A DNA stretch of 64,000 nucleotides from JANMJD01 sp963847945 (GCA_963847945.1 CAWKBX010000009.1:1240001-1304000); one strand, 5' to 3'. Counted from the first letter of the stretch, positions 1 through 9,403 are shown. Notes: a model not told the origin generated them from the letters alone. Numbers and translations: made by a program.

Positions 1-667
1 CCATCAGCGGTTCGAGCGACTTGTGCCAACATTCCTCGGCCTGAACGACACGGAAGCCCTGGTCGCGTGACCAATCGAAATCGTCGGCGGCATAGCCGGT
101 ACCCCGCACCCCGATTTGGACCACGCGCTTGGAGTCGAGCAAGCCCTCCTCCTGGGCGCGGCGGAACGGGGTGCCGTGGGCTACCTGCTCGCCGAACATC
201 GTGTCGTTGATGTCGGTGTGGGCGTCGATGTGGACGAGGCCGACCGGGCCGTGTTTGGCGGCCATCGCCCGCAGGATCGGAAGCACGATCGTGTGGTCGC
301 CGCCGATGGCGACGGTGATCAGATCGTGCTCGAGCAGGCCGCGAAAGTGGGTCTCGATACGGGCGACGGAGTCGGCGAGGTTGAAGGCGTTGGTCGCCAC
401 ATCGCCGGTGTCGTCGATCCGCAGGCTGTCGAACGGGGCCGCCCGGGTGGCCATGTTGTACGGCCGGGTGAGCACCGACTCGGCGCGGATGCCGCGGGGG
501 CCAAAGCGGGCACCGGGCCGGTTCGACGTGCCGATGTCGAACGGAACGCCGACGATCGCCACATCGAGATCCTCCGGCGCGGCTCGTCCTGGTAGTCGCA
601 TGAACGTGGCGATCCCGCCGAAGCGGGGCATCTGGTTGCCGCCAAGCGGCTGCGGATTCGTCGACAT
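1..667 (-). CDS. agmatinase/guanidinobutyrase-type ureohydrolase, 3' end outside window
   Basis: Manganese ureohydrolase of the arginase/agmatinase family, which splits a guanidino compound into urea and an amine. I translated it from the ATG at complement 665-667; 222 residues are inside the window and the C-terminus (normally to about 310-320) lies beyond base 1. The metal-binding motifs are intact: GGDHT at about residues 122-126 and HIDAHTD at about 146-152, with HGTPFRRA at about 164-171 as in agmatinases and guanidinobutyrases. The N-terminus resembles agmatinase and guanidinobutyrase rather than arginase; the exact substrate cannot be read. A second agmatine-type enzyme, agmatine deiminase, lies at 51.4 kb. 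Confidence 0.85.
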   Translation of the reverse strand, partial: MSTNPQPLGGNQMPRFGGIATFMRLPGRAAPEDLDVAIVGVPFDIGTSNRPGARFGPRGIRAESVLTRPYNMATRAAPFDSLRIDDTGDVATNAFNLADSVARIETHFRGLLEHDLITVAIGGDHTIVLPILRAMAAKHGPVGLVHIDAHTDINDTMFGEQVAHGTPFRRAQEEGLLDSKRVVQIGVRGTGYAADDFDWSRDQGFRVVQAEECWHKSLEPLM

Positions 668-810
668 GCCTCGGACTGTAGGCCGCGCTGCGCCGCCGCG
701 ACCCCACCAGTTCGCCGGCAGATTCGGATTCGGGGAGTGCCGTCACGCTGGGAGCGCGACGCCGCTCCCCATCGGAGTTGGGCGACCGTCCGAGATGGCA
801 CGATGGCGGG

Positions 811-1323
811 ATGATCGAACCCCGCGCGCAGCGACCTCACATGCCCGGCTACGACGTGCCGACCGACGACGACGGGGTACTCCCGTGGTCGTGGGCCGAC
901 GAGCGGTTGACCCGCAGCCGCAACTATTGGCTGGTGACAGCCTCGGTCGCCGCCCGCCCGCATGCCCTTCCGGTGTGGGGGGTCTGGTCGTCGGAGCACG
1001 GCGTGTTCTGGACCAGCTGCGGCCCCGAATCCCGCAAGGCCCGTAACCTCGCCGCCAACCCACAATGCACCGTCGCCCCCGATGACACCGTCGAATGTGT
1101 GTCGCTCGAAGGCCGCGCCGCCGCCCTCATCGAAGCGGCCGGTGTGGAACTGGCGGTCGCCGCCTACGTCGCCAAGTACGCCGCCGAGGTTGGCGGTGAC
1201 GTCGAGGAGTTCGCCGGATTCATCCGTTCCAACGCGTTGTTCGAGGTCATCCCCGAGCGAGCCTTCGGCGTCATCGAACGCCCCGACGAGTTCAGCGCCC
1301 GCGCCACCAAGTGGGTGTTCTGA
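811..1323 (+). CDS. FMN-binding split-barrel protein, pyridoxamine 5'-phosphate oxidase family
   Basis: About 170 residues with the split-barrel layout of pyridoxamine phosphate oxidase-like flavin or F420 proteins: an N-terminal WSWADERL helix, then a strand ending in ARPHALPVWGVW, followed by SRKARNLAANPQ, the usual flavin-phosphate contact region. These proteins are typically small soluble oxidoreductases; the substrate is unknown. The ATG at 811 was preferred to the TTG at 778 because the upstream residues are not family-like; ATG 841 remains possible. It is divergent from the ureohydrolase with 143 bp between the starts. Confidence 0.7.
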   Translation: MIEPRAQRPHMPGYDVPTDDDGVLPWSWADERLTRSRNYWLVTASVAARPHALPVWGVWSSEHGVFWTSCGPESRKARNLAANPQCTVAPDDTVECVSLEGRAAALIEAAGVELAVAAYVAKYAAEVGGDVEEFAGFIRSNALFEVIPERAFGVIERPDEFSARATKWVF

Positions 1324-1462
1324 GGGGGCCATGGGTGGAACAATGAATCTCGACCCCGGCTTTCTCGACTTCATCTCGTCGTGCATCGGTCGTGAGGTCC
1401 AGTTCCTCAGGAGCCTCCAACGAACCCAGGACGATTCGCCCCTTCCACATGAGCTGGTTCCC
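1292..1462 (-). pseudogene. possible short open frame or gene remnant, weak
   Basis: The 208-bp space between the split-barrel gene and the flavoenzyme holds a minus-strand frame of about 57 codons beginning MGNQLMWKGRIVLGS. It has ordinary amino-acid composition and no Shine-Dalgarno sequence that I can identify. It overlaps the 3' end of the plus-strand neighbour. I do not recognise it. It could be a remnant or chance; nothing else is visible in this gap. Confidence 0.15.
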
Positions 1463-1531
1463 CATCACCAGCACCGAGTCGATGCTTCTTCCAGATGGCC
1501 GTGACCCCCGCTTCGTCGTAGGCTCGCGGCG

Positions 1532-3480
1532 ATGGCGTACCGGTACTTGTGGACACCCCTGCAACTGGGTCCGGTGACCACGCGCAACCGGATCGTGTTC
1601 TCGGCGCATCTGACCAACTACGCCCGTGATGGCAAGCCGACCGACCAGCACGCGGCGTACTACGAGGCCCGGGCCAAGGGCGGTGCAGGGCTGATCATCA
1701 CCGAGGAACACTCGACCCATCCGACCGACTGGCCCTACGAGAAACTGATCCACGGGTTCCATCGCGACGTGATTCCGGGGTATCGCAAGATCACCGAGGC
1801 GGTCCATCGCCACCGGGTACCGATCTTCGCTCAGATCAACCACAACGGCGGTCAGGCGTCGTCGATGTTCTCCCGGCTGCCGGTGTGGGCGCCGTCGGCC
1901 GTCGCCGACCCGCTGTTCCGCGAAGTGCCCAAAGCCGTCACCCACGCCGAGATCGACGAGATCGTCGCCGGGTACGCCCTGGTCGCCGAGCATTGCGCCG
2001 AGGGCGGGTTCGACGGCATCGAGTTGCAGTGCAGCCACTCCTCGATCGTGCGCGGCTTCCTGTCGCCGGCGACCAACAAGCGCACCGACGAGTACGGCGG
2101 CTCGCTCGCCAACCGGGCCCGACTGCTGCTCGCAGATCGTCGCCGCGGTGCGCGCCGTCATCGGCAACGGGTTGGCCCTCGGCGTGCGGATCTGCGGTGA
2201 CGAACTGATCGAGGGCGGTACCACGATCGACGACGCGGTCGAGGTGGCCAAGATGGTCGAGGCCTGTGGCCAGGTCGACTACGTGAACACGTCGATCGGG
2301 GTGGCGACGGCGTCGCTGTTCATGATCGAGGCGTCGATGCACATCCCGCCCGGCTACGCGATGTTCATACCCGCGGCGTTCCGCAAGGCGATCGACCTGC
2401 CGGTCGTCGGCGTCGGTCGGTTCAAGGATCCGCTGCAGGCCGAACGGGCGCTGGCCGATGGTCACTGCGACCTTGTCGGCATCGTCCGCGGCCAGATCGC
2501 CGACGCCGATTTTGCCGCCAAGGCCCGCGCCGGGGCGACCGACGAGATTCGACTGTGCCTGTCGTGCAACCAGGAGTGCGTCGGCCGGATGGGTCTCAAC
2601 CGCTGGCTCGGCTGCATCGAAAACCCCCGCACCGGCCGCGAATCGTCAGCGACTGGTCGGGTCGCGGCTCGACGACCAAACCCAAGAACGTGATGGTCGT
2701 CGGAGCAGGCCCGGCCGGGTTGCAGGCGGCGATCGCCGCGGCCCGTAACGGACACCGGGTGACGGTCTACGAAAAGGAACCCCAAGCCGGCGGCCAGGTA
2801 CGGCTTGCCGCGTCGGTGCCCAACCGGGCTGAGTTCGGCGACATGATCCGCAACCAGCTCACCGAGTGCCGTCGGCTCGGCGTCACCGTCGAGTACGGCG
2901 TCGGGGTGTGGCCCGGGTTCGTCACCGAGAAGTCCCCGACCACGTGATCGTTGCCATGGGGGCGGAGGCAAGCAGGCCGTGGTGGGCGCCGCCCGAAGCG
3001 ACCCAGGTCTGCGATGTGCGCGACGTGCTCACGGGCGCGGCGAACCCCGAAGGTGATGTGGTCGTGATCGACGAGATCGGCTTTCATCACGCCACGTCGG
3101 TCGCCGAACTGCTCGCCGATCGCGGCTGTCGGGTCGAGGTCGTCACCAACGGCATGGTCGTCGGCCAAGACCTCGGCATCACCCTCGACATGGAGAACTG
3201 GTGGATGCGCGCCGGGGCCAAAGGCATCGTGCAGACCACCGACCTGGTCCCGATGGGCATGGAGGGGAACGTGTTGAACCTGCTCCACCACCCGACCGGC
3301 CAGATGCAGACCCGCACTCCCGACTGGGTCGTGCTCGCGGTCCCGGCCAACCCCGTCGAGTGGCTGTACAACGACCTCAAGGCCGCCGGACTGAGCGTCG
3401 AACGTATCGGCGACTGCCTCGCCCCCCGCCGCGCCCACGCCGCCGTCGTCGACGGCGAACGGGTCGGGGCTGCGATCTAA
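1532..3480 (+). pseudogene. mycofactocin-system FadH/OYE family oxidoreductase, frame-disrupted
   Basis: Two-part flavoenzyme of the 2,4-dienoyl-CoA reductase/old yellow enzyme type: an FMN TIM barrel, an iron-sulfur cysteine cluster, then an FAD/NAD(P) domain. The barrel begins MAYRYLWTPLQLGPVTTRNR and carries FAQINHNGGQASSM and LQCSHSSIVRGFLSP, which match my recollection of the mycofactocin-associated OYE subgroup. The cluster region is CLSCNQECVGRMG and the FAD motif is VVGAGPAGLQAA near 2700. The gene is read in three pieces with frame changes near 2133 (+1 type), 2645 and 2925 (both -1 type). Residues stay family-like across every break, so it is either a recent pseudogene or carries sequencing indels. 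mftE and mftF lie 13 kb away. Confidence 0.75.
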
Positions 3481-3495
3481 CGCCTACTACCCAAG

Positions 3496-3536
3496 TTTTG
3501 CACAACTGGAGTATGGTAAAGTCGAGTTGTGCAAAA
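3496..3536 (+). promoter_or_regulatory. 12-bp perfect inverted repeat spanning promoter and GTG start of the ATPase gene
   Basis: TTTTGCACAACT at 3496-3507 is the exact reverse complement of AGTTGTGCAAAA at 3525-3536. The 17-bp spacer holds TATGGTAAAGT, a plausible -10 region. The right arm contains the GTG start at 3529, so the transcript is probably leaderless or has a very short leader, and a dimeric regulator bound here would cover the promoter and start codon. Autoregulation is an inference. Confidence 0.6.
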
Positions 3537-4995
3537 ATCGGACACCCTGTTTGGCCGAGACGAGGAGTGGCGACAGCTCACCGGCTTCCTCGTCAACGCG
3601 GGGGCGGAGCCTCGGTTGGCGCTCGTCTACGGCCGCCGTCGTCAGGGGAAGTCGCTGCTGCTGACGACGTTGTGCGCTCATTCGGGTGGGTTCTACTGGG
3701 AGGCGATCGACGGCGAGGCGACGCAGAACCTCGCGTCGCTCTCCGCCACCTGGACGACGTGGACGAGGTCATCGATACCGACACGGTTTGCATCGTGGGA
3801 CGAGGCATTGGGCGAGATCATGTCGGCGAGCGACATCGCCGGCCGGCACGTTCCTGTGGTGCTCGACGAGATCCCCCGGGTGATTCACCGGGTCGCGGAA
3901 TTCCCCTCGCTGCTCCAACAGGCGTTGGGGCCCGGACGCCTGCGAAGCGTCGAGCGGGGTACGTCGTTGATCCTGTGTGGTTCGGCGTTCGGCGACATGC
4001 GCCGACTGATCGACGGTGCTGCACCCTTGCGGGGCCGGGCGACTATTGAGCTCTTGGTCCAGCCGTTTGACTTCCGAGCGGCGGCCGACTTCTGGGGGCT
4101 GGCGGGTAACGCGCAGGTGGCGTTCGCCCACAACGCCCTAATCGGCGGCACTCCCGCTTATCGCTCGCTGGCCGACAACGATTCCCCGACTGATGGGGAC
4201 CTCAACGGTTGGGTTGTCCGTCGCCTCCTCGAACCGTCGTCGAGCCTGTTTCGCGAAGGCCGAATCGTTGTCGCCGAAGACCAACAACTCGGCGACCAGC
4301 AGCGTTACTGGGGTCTGCTCGCGGCAATTGCCGACGGAGCGCGGCGATGGAGCGACCTCGAAGACGTTCTCGGTCAACATCGCGGCTCGCTGCGTCACGC
4401 GCTGAACGTCGTCATCGATGCGGGGTGGGTCGTGAAGCTCGACGATCCGCTGCGGGCCAACCGGGCGACGTATTCATTGGCCGAGCCGATGATCCGGTTC
4501 CACCGCCTGGTCATCGAACCGAACATGCAACGTCTCGCGGCTCGACGAGGAGTCGATGTCTGGCGCGATGCCCGACCGATTGTCGCCTCGCAGATCCTGG
4601 GTGCCCATCTCGAACATCTCGCCATCGAATGGGTTGTTCGCCACGCCGATCCATCGACCATCGGGGGAGCATTGGGGATCGTGGGGCCGACGCGACTCGA
4701 CGGAGAAGGGTCGCCTCGACAGATCGAGACGCAACTCGATCTTGCCGGCATCGAATTTGGTCCCAGAGGTGGCCGTCGGCCGATCTTCGTCGCAGAGGTG
4801 AAGGCAACCGAGGCTCGGGTTGGCGCGAGCGAACTCGATCGCCTCGATCGGGCAGTAGAACGGATCGGCGCGATCGGCCGCTGTCACCGCCTGCTGTTCT
4901 CCCGCAGTGGTTTCACGACTGATTTGGAGCGGCTGGCGACTCGCCGACCCGAGGTCCAGTTGATCGACCTTCATCGTCTGTACACCGGAAGTTGA
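3529..4995 (+). CDS. AAA-family ATPase with C-terminal DUF234-type nuclease-like domain
   Basis: Stand-alone P-loop ATPase of 488 residues, resembling the archaeal-type ATPases widespread in actinobacteria. Walker A is GRRRQGKS at residues 35-42 and a Walker B-like VVLDEIPR lies near residue 105. A winged-helix segment follows in the middle, and the C-terminus (EVKATEARVGASELDRL) looks like the PD-(D/E)XK-like DUF234 fold. Starts at a GTG inside an inverted repeat with no separate ribosome site. The role of the family is poorly defined; defence or transposition-related functions have been suggested. It is flanked by unrelated genes and appears to be monocistronic. Confidence 0.7.
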   Translation: MQKSDTLFGRDEEWRQLTGFLVNAGAEPRLALVYGRRRQGKSLLLTTLCAHSGGFYWEAIDGEATQNLASLSATWTTWTRSSIPTRFASWDEALGEIMSASDIAGRHVPVVLDEIPRVIHRVAEFPSLLQQALGPGRLRSVERGTSLILCGSAFGDMRRLIDGAAPLRGRATIELLVQPFDFRAAADFWGLAGNAQVAFAHNALIGGTPAYRSLADNDSPTDGDLNGWVVRRLLEPSSSLFREGRIVVAEDQQLGDQQRYWGLLAAIADGARRWSDLEDVLGQHRGSLRHALNVVIDAGWVVKLDDPLRANRATYSLAEPMIRFHRLVIEPNMQRLAARRGVDVWRDARPIVASQILGAHLEHLAIEWVVRHADPSTIGGALGIVGPTRLDGEGSPRQIETQLDLAGIEFGPRGGRRPIFVAEVKATEARVGASELDRLDRAVERIGAIGRCHRLLFSRSGFTTDLERLATRRPEVQLIDLHRLYTGS

Positions 4996-5124
4996 AATCG
5001 GACGTCGGACGATGTCGGCTGAGGCTGCGGCCGACGGTTTCGCTATCCGATGGGATGCCTACGGGCTGATCACGATGTGCTGATGGGTTGGGACGGTCGA
5101 CTTCGACCACAACCCGGCTCGCTG

Positions 5125-6234
5125 TCAGGCGATGAAGCGGACGCTCAACACTGGGGGAAGGTCGGCGGTGGCGAGGCGCCAGGTGGTGCCGCCGTTGTGG
5201 CTGACCCAGATGGAGCCGGTGGTCGACCCCATTACCAGTCGCTGCCCGTCGGATGACACGTCGAGGCAGTGTCGATACACCAGGTGATAGGCATGTTCCT
5301 GGGGTAGGCCCGCGGTGAGCTGCTCGAACGTCTTGCCGCCGTCCTTGGTGCGGGTGACGACGAGCTTGCCGCCAACGGGAATCCGCACCTCGTCGCTGAG
5401 CATCGGTACGAACCACGCGGTGTCGGGATCGGTGGGGTGGACGGCGACGGCGAACCCGAACTCCGATGGCTGCACGCCGGTGATCCGCCCCCAGGTGCGG
5501 CCGTTGTCGACGGACCGGAAGATGCCGTTGTGATGTTGGGTCCACAACACGTCGGGGGCCCCGGGGCAGCGGACGATGCGATGGGGGTCTTGGATGCGCG
5601 GGTCGTCGATGCGGCCCGGGGGCATGAAGTCGGCGACCATTCCGGTCGACAGCTCCCACGACTCACCGTTGTCGGCCGTGTGCCACGCGCCGCCACACGA
5701 GATACCGACGGTGATCCCACCGGCCCCGCGGGGGTCGATCGAGATGGAGTGGATGCCCGGTTCGTCGTAACCGCCCCCGAACGATTCGGCGCGAGCCGGA
5801 TCGTCCCACAACGGACGATTCAGCGACCACGACGCGCCGCGGTCGATCGAGCGGAACAGACCACCGGGAATCGTGCCGCACCACAAGGCCCCGGGGTCAT
5901 CGGCGTGCGCCGGTTCCAGCGACCAGATCAGCCGCGTCGACCACGGTCGCGGCGTGCGACGCATCGGGCAGATGTCCTCGACGTCGTCGGGCTTCGGAGG
6001 ATATGTCGGCGCGGCGATCTCTTCCCAGGTCTTACCCCGGTTCATCGACCGATGGAGCTTGCCGTCGAAGTGTCCGTGATCGACCGCGGCGTAGTAGGCC
6101 CCGTCGTGTGGATCGCGCATCACCGCGGGTACCGGGACGCCGGCGAACCACTGCTCGACAACCTTGGGTGGGCCCCATAGATCGTCGAGCGAGAACAGCC
6201 CCTTCCGGGTACCAATGAGCACTGTCGGCATCAT
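5125..6234 (-). CDS. BNR/sortilin-type beta-propeller protein, sialidase-like fold
   Basis: Protein of 369 residues built from repeated BNR/Asp-box units such as SMNRGKTWEE, SIDRGASWSL, TADNGESWEL, SVDNGRTWGR and SHNGGTTWRL, giving a six- or seven-bladed propeller. It starts MMPTVLIGTRKGLFSLDD and has no signal peptide, so it is probably cytoplasmic. Such proteins are often annotated exo-alpha-sialidase, but I see no basis for sialidase activity here. It lies 36 bp downstream of a MoaD/ThiS-like gene on the same strand and the pair is probably one transcript; I recall this pairing elsewhere in actinobacteria, which suggests a shared function that is not known. Confidence 0.75.
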   Translation of the reverse strand: MMPTVLIGTRKGLFSLDDLWGPPKVVEQWFAGVPVPAVMRDPHDGAYYAAVDHGHFDGKLHRSMNRGKTWEEIAAPTYPPKPDDVEDICPMRRTPRPWSTRLIWSLEPAHADDPGALWCGTIPGGLFRSIDRGASWSLNRPLWDDPARAESFGGGYDEPGIHSISIDPRGAGGITVGISCGGAWHTADNGESWELSTGMVADFMPPGRIDDPRIQDPHRIVRCPGAPDVLWTQHHNGIFRSVDNGRTWGRITGVQPSEFGFAVAVHPTDPDTAWFVPMLSDEVRIPVGGKLVVTRTKDGGKTFEQLTAGLPQEHAYHLVYRHCLDVSSDGQRLVMGSTTGSIWVSHNGGTTWRLATADLPPVLSVRFIA

Positions 6235-6270
6235 GGGACCACCACCACCAATTCCAGAGACGCCATCGCA

Positions 6271-6549
6271 TCAGCCTCCTGATAGGGCCTGAAACACGTG
6301 AACCGTGTCCCCGGCTATGAGCGGGTCGGTCAACGATTCACGATCGATGACCTGGTTGTCATTGACGAACAACGCCACATGGCGGCGCACCGTAAATCGC
6401 TCGTCAACAACGTACGAACGGACCATGGGGTGCCGCTCGAAGTAGGCAGCGAGCGCCTCGCCCACGCAGCCCGCCTCAATCGTTTCATCGGGGCACGCCA
6501 CGTGCCGTCGAAACGCTTTGGCGAACTTCACCGCTGCCACCCTGCGCAA
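6271..6549 (-). CDS. MoaD/ThiS-family small sulfur-carrier-like protein
   Basis: 92 residues or fewer, with a beta-grasp pattern and a C-terminus ending in SGG, the diglycine tail that MoaD/ThiS proteins use for adenylylation and thiocarboxylation. GDTVHVFQALSGG is the typical final strand and tail. The start drawn is a TTG; GTG codons at residues 4 and 7 are alternatives, and the second gives a start closer to family members. It is the first gene of a two-gene operon with the BNR propeller and divergent from the DedA fusion gene with only 35 bp between, so promoters must overlap. No E1-like partner enzyme is in the window. Confidence 0.7.
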   Translation of the reverse strand: MRRVAAVKFAKAFRRHVACPDETIEAGCVGEALAAYFERHPMVRSYVVDERFTVRRHVALFVNDNQVIDRESLTDPLIAGDTVHVFQALSGG

Positions 6550-6584
6550 GATACAACTTCTCCGGGCGGTAGCGTGTCAGGTCC

Positions 6585-8141
6585 ATGCTGTTCGCCGGAA
6601 TCATTGGTGATGTCACCGACAAACTCGACGGCTGGTCGGCGAATTGGTGGTTCCTTGGAATCATTTTCGCCATCGCGTTCTTCGACTCGGTGATTCCGAT
6701 CGTGCCGAGCGAGACCTGCGTGATCATCGGTGGCGTCGCCGCCGGGCTCGGCAAGCAGCCACTGCTGCTCGTCATCGTGGCGGGTGCGATTGGGGCGTTT
6801 CTCGGTGACAACACGGCCTACCTCATCGGTCGCCGGGCCTCCTCGTTCTTCCAACGGCGAGCCGAACGCAAACCGAAGTTCGCCAAGAAACTCGACTGGG
6901 CGACCGGCCAGATCGCCGAGCGCGGCGGACTGCTGTTGATCACCGCCCGGTTCATCCCTGGCGGCCGAACCGCCCTCACTCTGGCCAGCGGCATCACTCG
7001 ACAGTCCCAAAAGTGGTTCGTGAAATGGGTGGCGGTGGCCGCGACGATCTGGGCGACGTACGCCGCGTTGCTCGGGTATCTCGGTGGGAAGTTGTTCAAG
7101 GACAACCACACCACGGCGTTCCTCGTCGCCTTCGGCTTGGCCCTCGGGATCAATGTGATCATCGAGGTCGTCCGTCACTTCCGCAACAAGCAGGCCCCCG
7201 CGGTATCGGCGCGAGAGCGGGTCAGCGATCTACCGTTGTCGCTGATGACGGCCTACCACCTCGCCCAGCTGAACATCGGCAAACTCGTCGCCCCGATCGG
7301 CGACCCGCGGGTGGCCGAGTTCATCGATGCCCTCGATTCGATCAACGCCCTCGGCGAGTCCAGCCCGGGGTTCGTCTGGCGCCTGAAGGACGAGGCGGGC
7401 AATGCCACCTCGATTCGGGCGTTCGATGATCCCGACATCATCCCGAACCTTACGGTGTGGACGTCGGTCGACGAGTTGAAGGCGTTTGCCTACCGCAGCG
7501 AGCACGTGTCGTTCTTCAAGCGGCGCGCCGAGTGGTTCACCCCAGGCGACAGCGCGACGGTGATGTGGTGGGTCCGCGCCGGGGAGTTGCCGACCATGGT
7601 CGAGGCACGCCAACGGGTCGAGTTCCTCGCCGCCAACGGGCCGTCGCCCTATGCCTTCGGGTTTGCCTCGGTCGCCAAACCGCTGGTCTTCCACCGGGCT
7701 ACCCTCGATGACACCGCCGCGCTGGGCTTGATCGATGAGTTGAATGTCGAGCTTCGTGATCGCTACCCCGAGCCGGGCGCCAATCACTTCACCCTGACTG
7801 CCGATGACGTCGCCCCGGGTACCGGCGCCCTGTTCGTCGGGGCGTACGACGGCGAACCGATGGCCAGTGGGGCGATCCGCAAAATCGACGCCACCACCGC
7901 CGAGGTCAAGCGGATGTACGTGCGGCCGGGAGCCCGTGGGCTGAAACTTGGTGCGGCGATGCTCGACCGCTTGCACCTCGAAGCCGCCTCGATCGGTGCG
8001 ACTCGGATGGTGCTTGAAACCGGCATCCGTCAGCCCGAAGCCGATGTCGTCTACCGGCGAGCCGGCTACGACGTGGTCCCCTGTTGGGGCGAATATCTCA
8101 ACTCCCCGAACACCAGCGTCTGCATGGCCCGCGACCTCTAG
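6585..8141 (+). CDS. DedA membrane protein fused to DUF3291 and GNAT acetyltransferase domains
   Basis: Three recognisable domains in 518 residues. Residues 1-205 are DedA/SNARE-associated: hydrophobic helices, then IPIVPSETCVIIGG and ARFIPGGRTALTLASG, the family's conserved loops. Residues about 220-365 are DUF3291, beginning YHLAQLNIGKLVAPI and containing SPGFVWRLKDEAGNATS. Residues about 375-518 are a GNAT fold with acetyl-CoA loop VRPGARGLKLGAAML. DedA proteins are flippase-like membrane proteins; DUF3291 resembles heme or antibiotic monooxygenase folds. I know these only as separate proteins, so a single polypeptide tying a membrane carrier to two cytosolic domains is unusual. The frame is unbroken, so this is not an assembly join. 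The stop overlaps that of the convergent gene. Confidence 0.8.
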   Translation: MLFAGIIGDVTDKLDGWSANWWFLGIIFAIAFFDSVIPIVPSETCVIIGGVAAGLGKQPLLLVIVAGAIGAFLGDNTAYLIGRRASSFFQRRAERKPKFAKKLDWATGQIAERGGLLLITARFIPGGRTALTLASGITRQSQKWFVKWVAVAATIWATYAALLGYLGGKLFKDNHTTAFLVAFGLALGINVIIEVVRHFRNKQAPAVSARERVSDLPLSLMTAYHLAQLNIGKLVAPIGDPRVAEFIDALDSINALGESSPGFVWRLKDEAGNATSIRAFDDPDIIPNLTVWTSVDELKAFAYRSEHVSFFKRRAEWFTPGDSATVMWWVRAGELPTMVEARQRVEFLAANGPSPYAFGFASVAKPLVFHRATLDDTAALGLIDELNVELRDRYPEPGANHFTLTADDVAPGTGALFVGAYDGEPMASGAIRKIDATTAEVKRMYVRPGARGLKLGAAMLDRLHLEAASIGATRMVLETGIRQPEADVVYRRAGYDVVPCWGEYLNSPNTSVCMARDL

Positions 8142-8761
8142 GAAGTCATCAACGCGGCGACGGCCTGCTCCATGGGTGAGCCGGTCGCCATCGCCCATGC
8201 CGTACCGTCGTGATCCTCGGCAGATCGGTTTTGCGACAGCTTCCACTTGCCTTCCAACCGGGTAATCGGGATCTCAACCCCGACGATCTGACCGATCATC
8301 GCGTCGATGTAGTTGCGCGGCGCATCGTCCACCGACCACGGCTCAGCTCGTGTCGACTCGTGGACGATCGTGAGATCGCGGACTAACTGCTCCACCCAGG
8401 CTGCGTCGTCGTGGATGATCAGCGGACCCGAAGCGTGCACTGTCACGTAGTTCCACGTCGGCACGACTCGGCCATGGCGGGGCTTCGACGGATACATGCT
8501 CGGTGACACGTAGGCATCGGGGCCGTGGAAGATCACCAGCGCGTCGACGTGGGCCACCGCCGTCTGCCATTGCGGGTTGGCCCGAGCGACATGGCCGCGC
8601 AAGGTCCCGTACTCACTGCGGTCGCGGTCAAGCACCCACGGCAGCGTCGAACCGGTGAGCGCCGTCCCGTCGAAGGTGACGAGCTCGCCGATGGTGGCGG
8701 TGACCATCGCCTCGTGAATGTTGCGCGTCGACGGGGCAGTGAAGTGGTCAGGCAGGTACAC
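8138..8761 (-). CDS. PaiB-type FMN-binding negative transcriptional regulator
   Basis: 207 residues matching the PaiB/FMN-binding negative regulator family throughout: start MYLPDHFTAP, central IFHGPDAYVSPSMYPSKP and VPTWNYVTVHASG, and KWKLSQNRSAED near the end. In Bacillus, PaiB affects sporulation and protease genes; many homologues are simple flavin split-barrel proteins and a DNA-binding role here is unproven. Length is normal. It is convergent with the DedA fusion gene; the two TAG stops overlap by two bases at 8138-8141. Confidence 0.85.
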   Translation of the reverse strand: MYLPDHFTAPSTRNIHEAMVTATIGELVTFDGTALTGSTLPWVLDRDRSEYGTLRGHVARANPQWQTAVAHVDALVIFHGPDAYVSPSMYPSKPRHGRVVPTWNYVTVHASGPLIIHDDAAWVEQLVRDLTIVHESTRAEPWSVDDAPRNYIDAMIGQIVGVEIPITRLEGKWKLSQNRSAEDHDGTAWAMATGSPMEQAVAALMTS

Positions 8762-8833
8762 GTCCCCACGCTCGCGCAGCGAGGTGGTGATCCACTGCTT
8801 CTTTCTGCTCGTCGTCTGTCGTCAGACTGAACC

Positions 8834-9403
8834 GTGCGCATATATGCTACTGGTATGAGCGCTGGTGCATTGATGCTTCAACGAGTCCGTGAAGAAGCTG
8901 GCATGTCACGTCGTCGGCTCGCCATAAACGCCGGGGTTCCAATCTCAACCGTTACTCGCATCGAAACCGGAGCTGCCGACGTCACGGCTGGAATGCTGGA
9001 ACGCCTCGTCGCGGCCGCCGGGTTCGTACTGATGATCACTCCAGCCCGGGTCCCAACTATCGCAGACGCGGCATCCGTCGCCGGCGACCGGGAAGGAGAC
9101 TGGACGTTGCTCCGCTCGGCGGTCGATTGGGCCGCCCGCCACCCGGAGATGGCTGTCGCGGTCATTGCGCCTCGCCCGACGACAACTGATCCTCGTGCGC
9201 TCGCGTTCCTTGCAGCTGTCGCGGAAATCGTCGCCGACGACGCAGGTTTGCCAGTCCCGAGATGGACTGTTGAAGCCCCGTATCTGACTGAGCCGTGGTA
9301 CGTGTCCGGAACGCCGCGAATGGTCCAAGACAACATCGACCGCACGCCGCCCCGACTCGCTCGACGCAACGTCTGGTTCGCCCGGGAGGCGATCTGGAGG
9401 TGA
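8834..9403 (+). CDS. XRE-family helix-turn-helix protein, likely antitoxin or regulator
   Basis: N-terminal Cro/C1-type helix-turn-helix (residues about 15-65; RVREEAGMSRRRLAINAGVP then STVTRIETG), followed by about 110 residues without a clear family. ATG 8834 and ATG 8855 (MSAGALMLQ) are both possible; the second is more family-like. The stop overlaps the GTG of the next gene by four bases (GTGA at 9400-9403), indicating translational coupling. With a nucleotidyltransferase-fold partner this resembles an antitoxin-toxin or HTH-MNT-like pair. Confidence 0.65.
   Translation: MRIYATGMSAGALMLQRVREEAGMSRRRLAINAGVPISTVTRIETGAADVTAGMLERLVAAAGFVLMITPARVPTIADAASVAGDREGDWTLLRSAVDWAARHPEMAVAVIAPRPTTTDPRALAFLAAVAEIVADDAGLPVPRWTVEAPYLTEPWYVSGTPRMVQDNIDRTPPRLARRNVWFAREAIWR

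Noticed and set aside
3201..4049. 282-codon plus frame across the flavoenzyme end and ATPase start
   Set aside because: Arg/Pro-rich out-of-frame reading with no motif; crosses the true stop and start.
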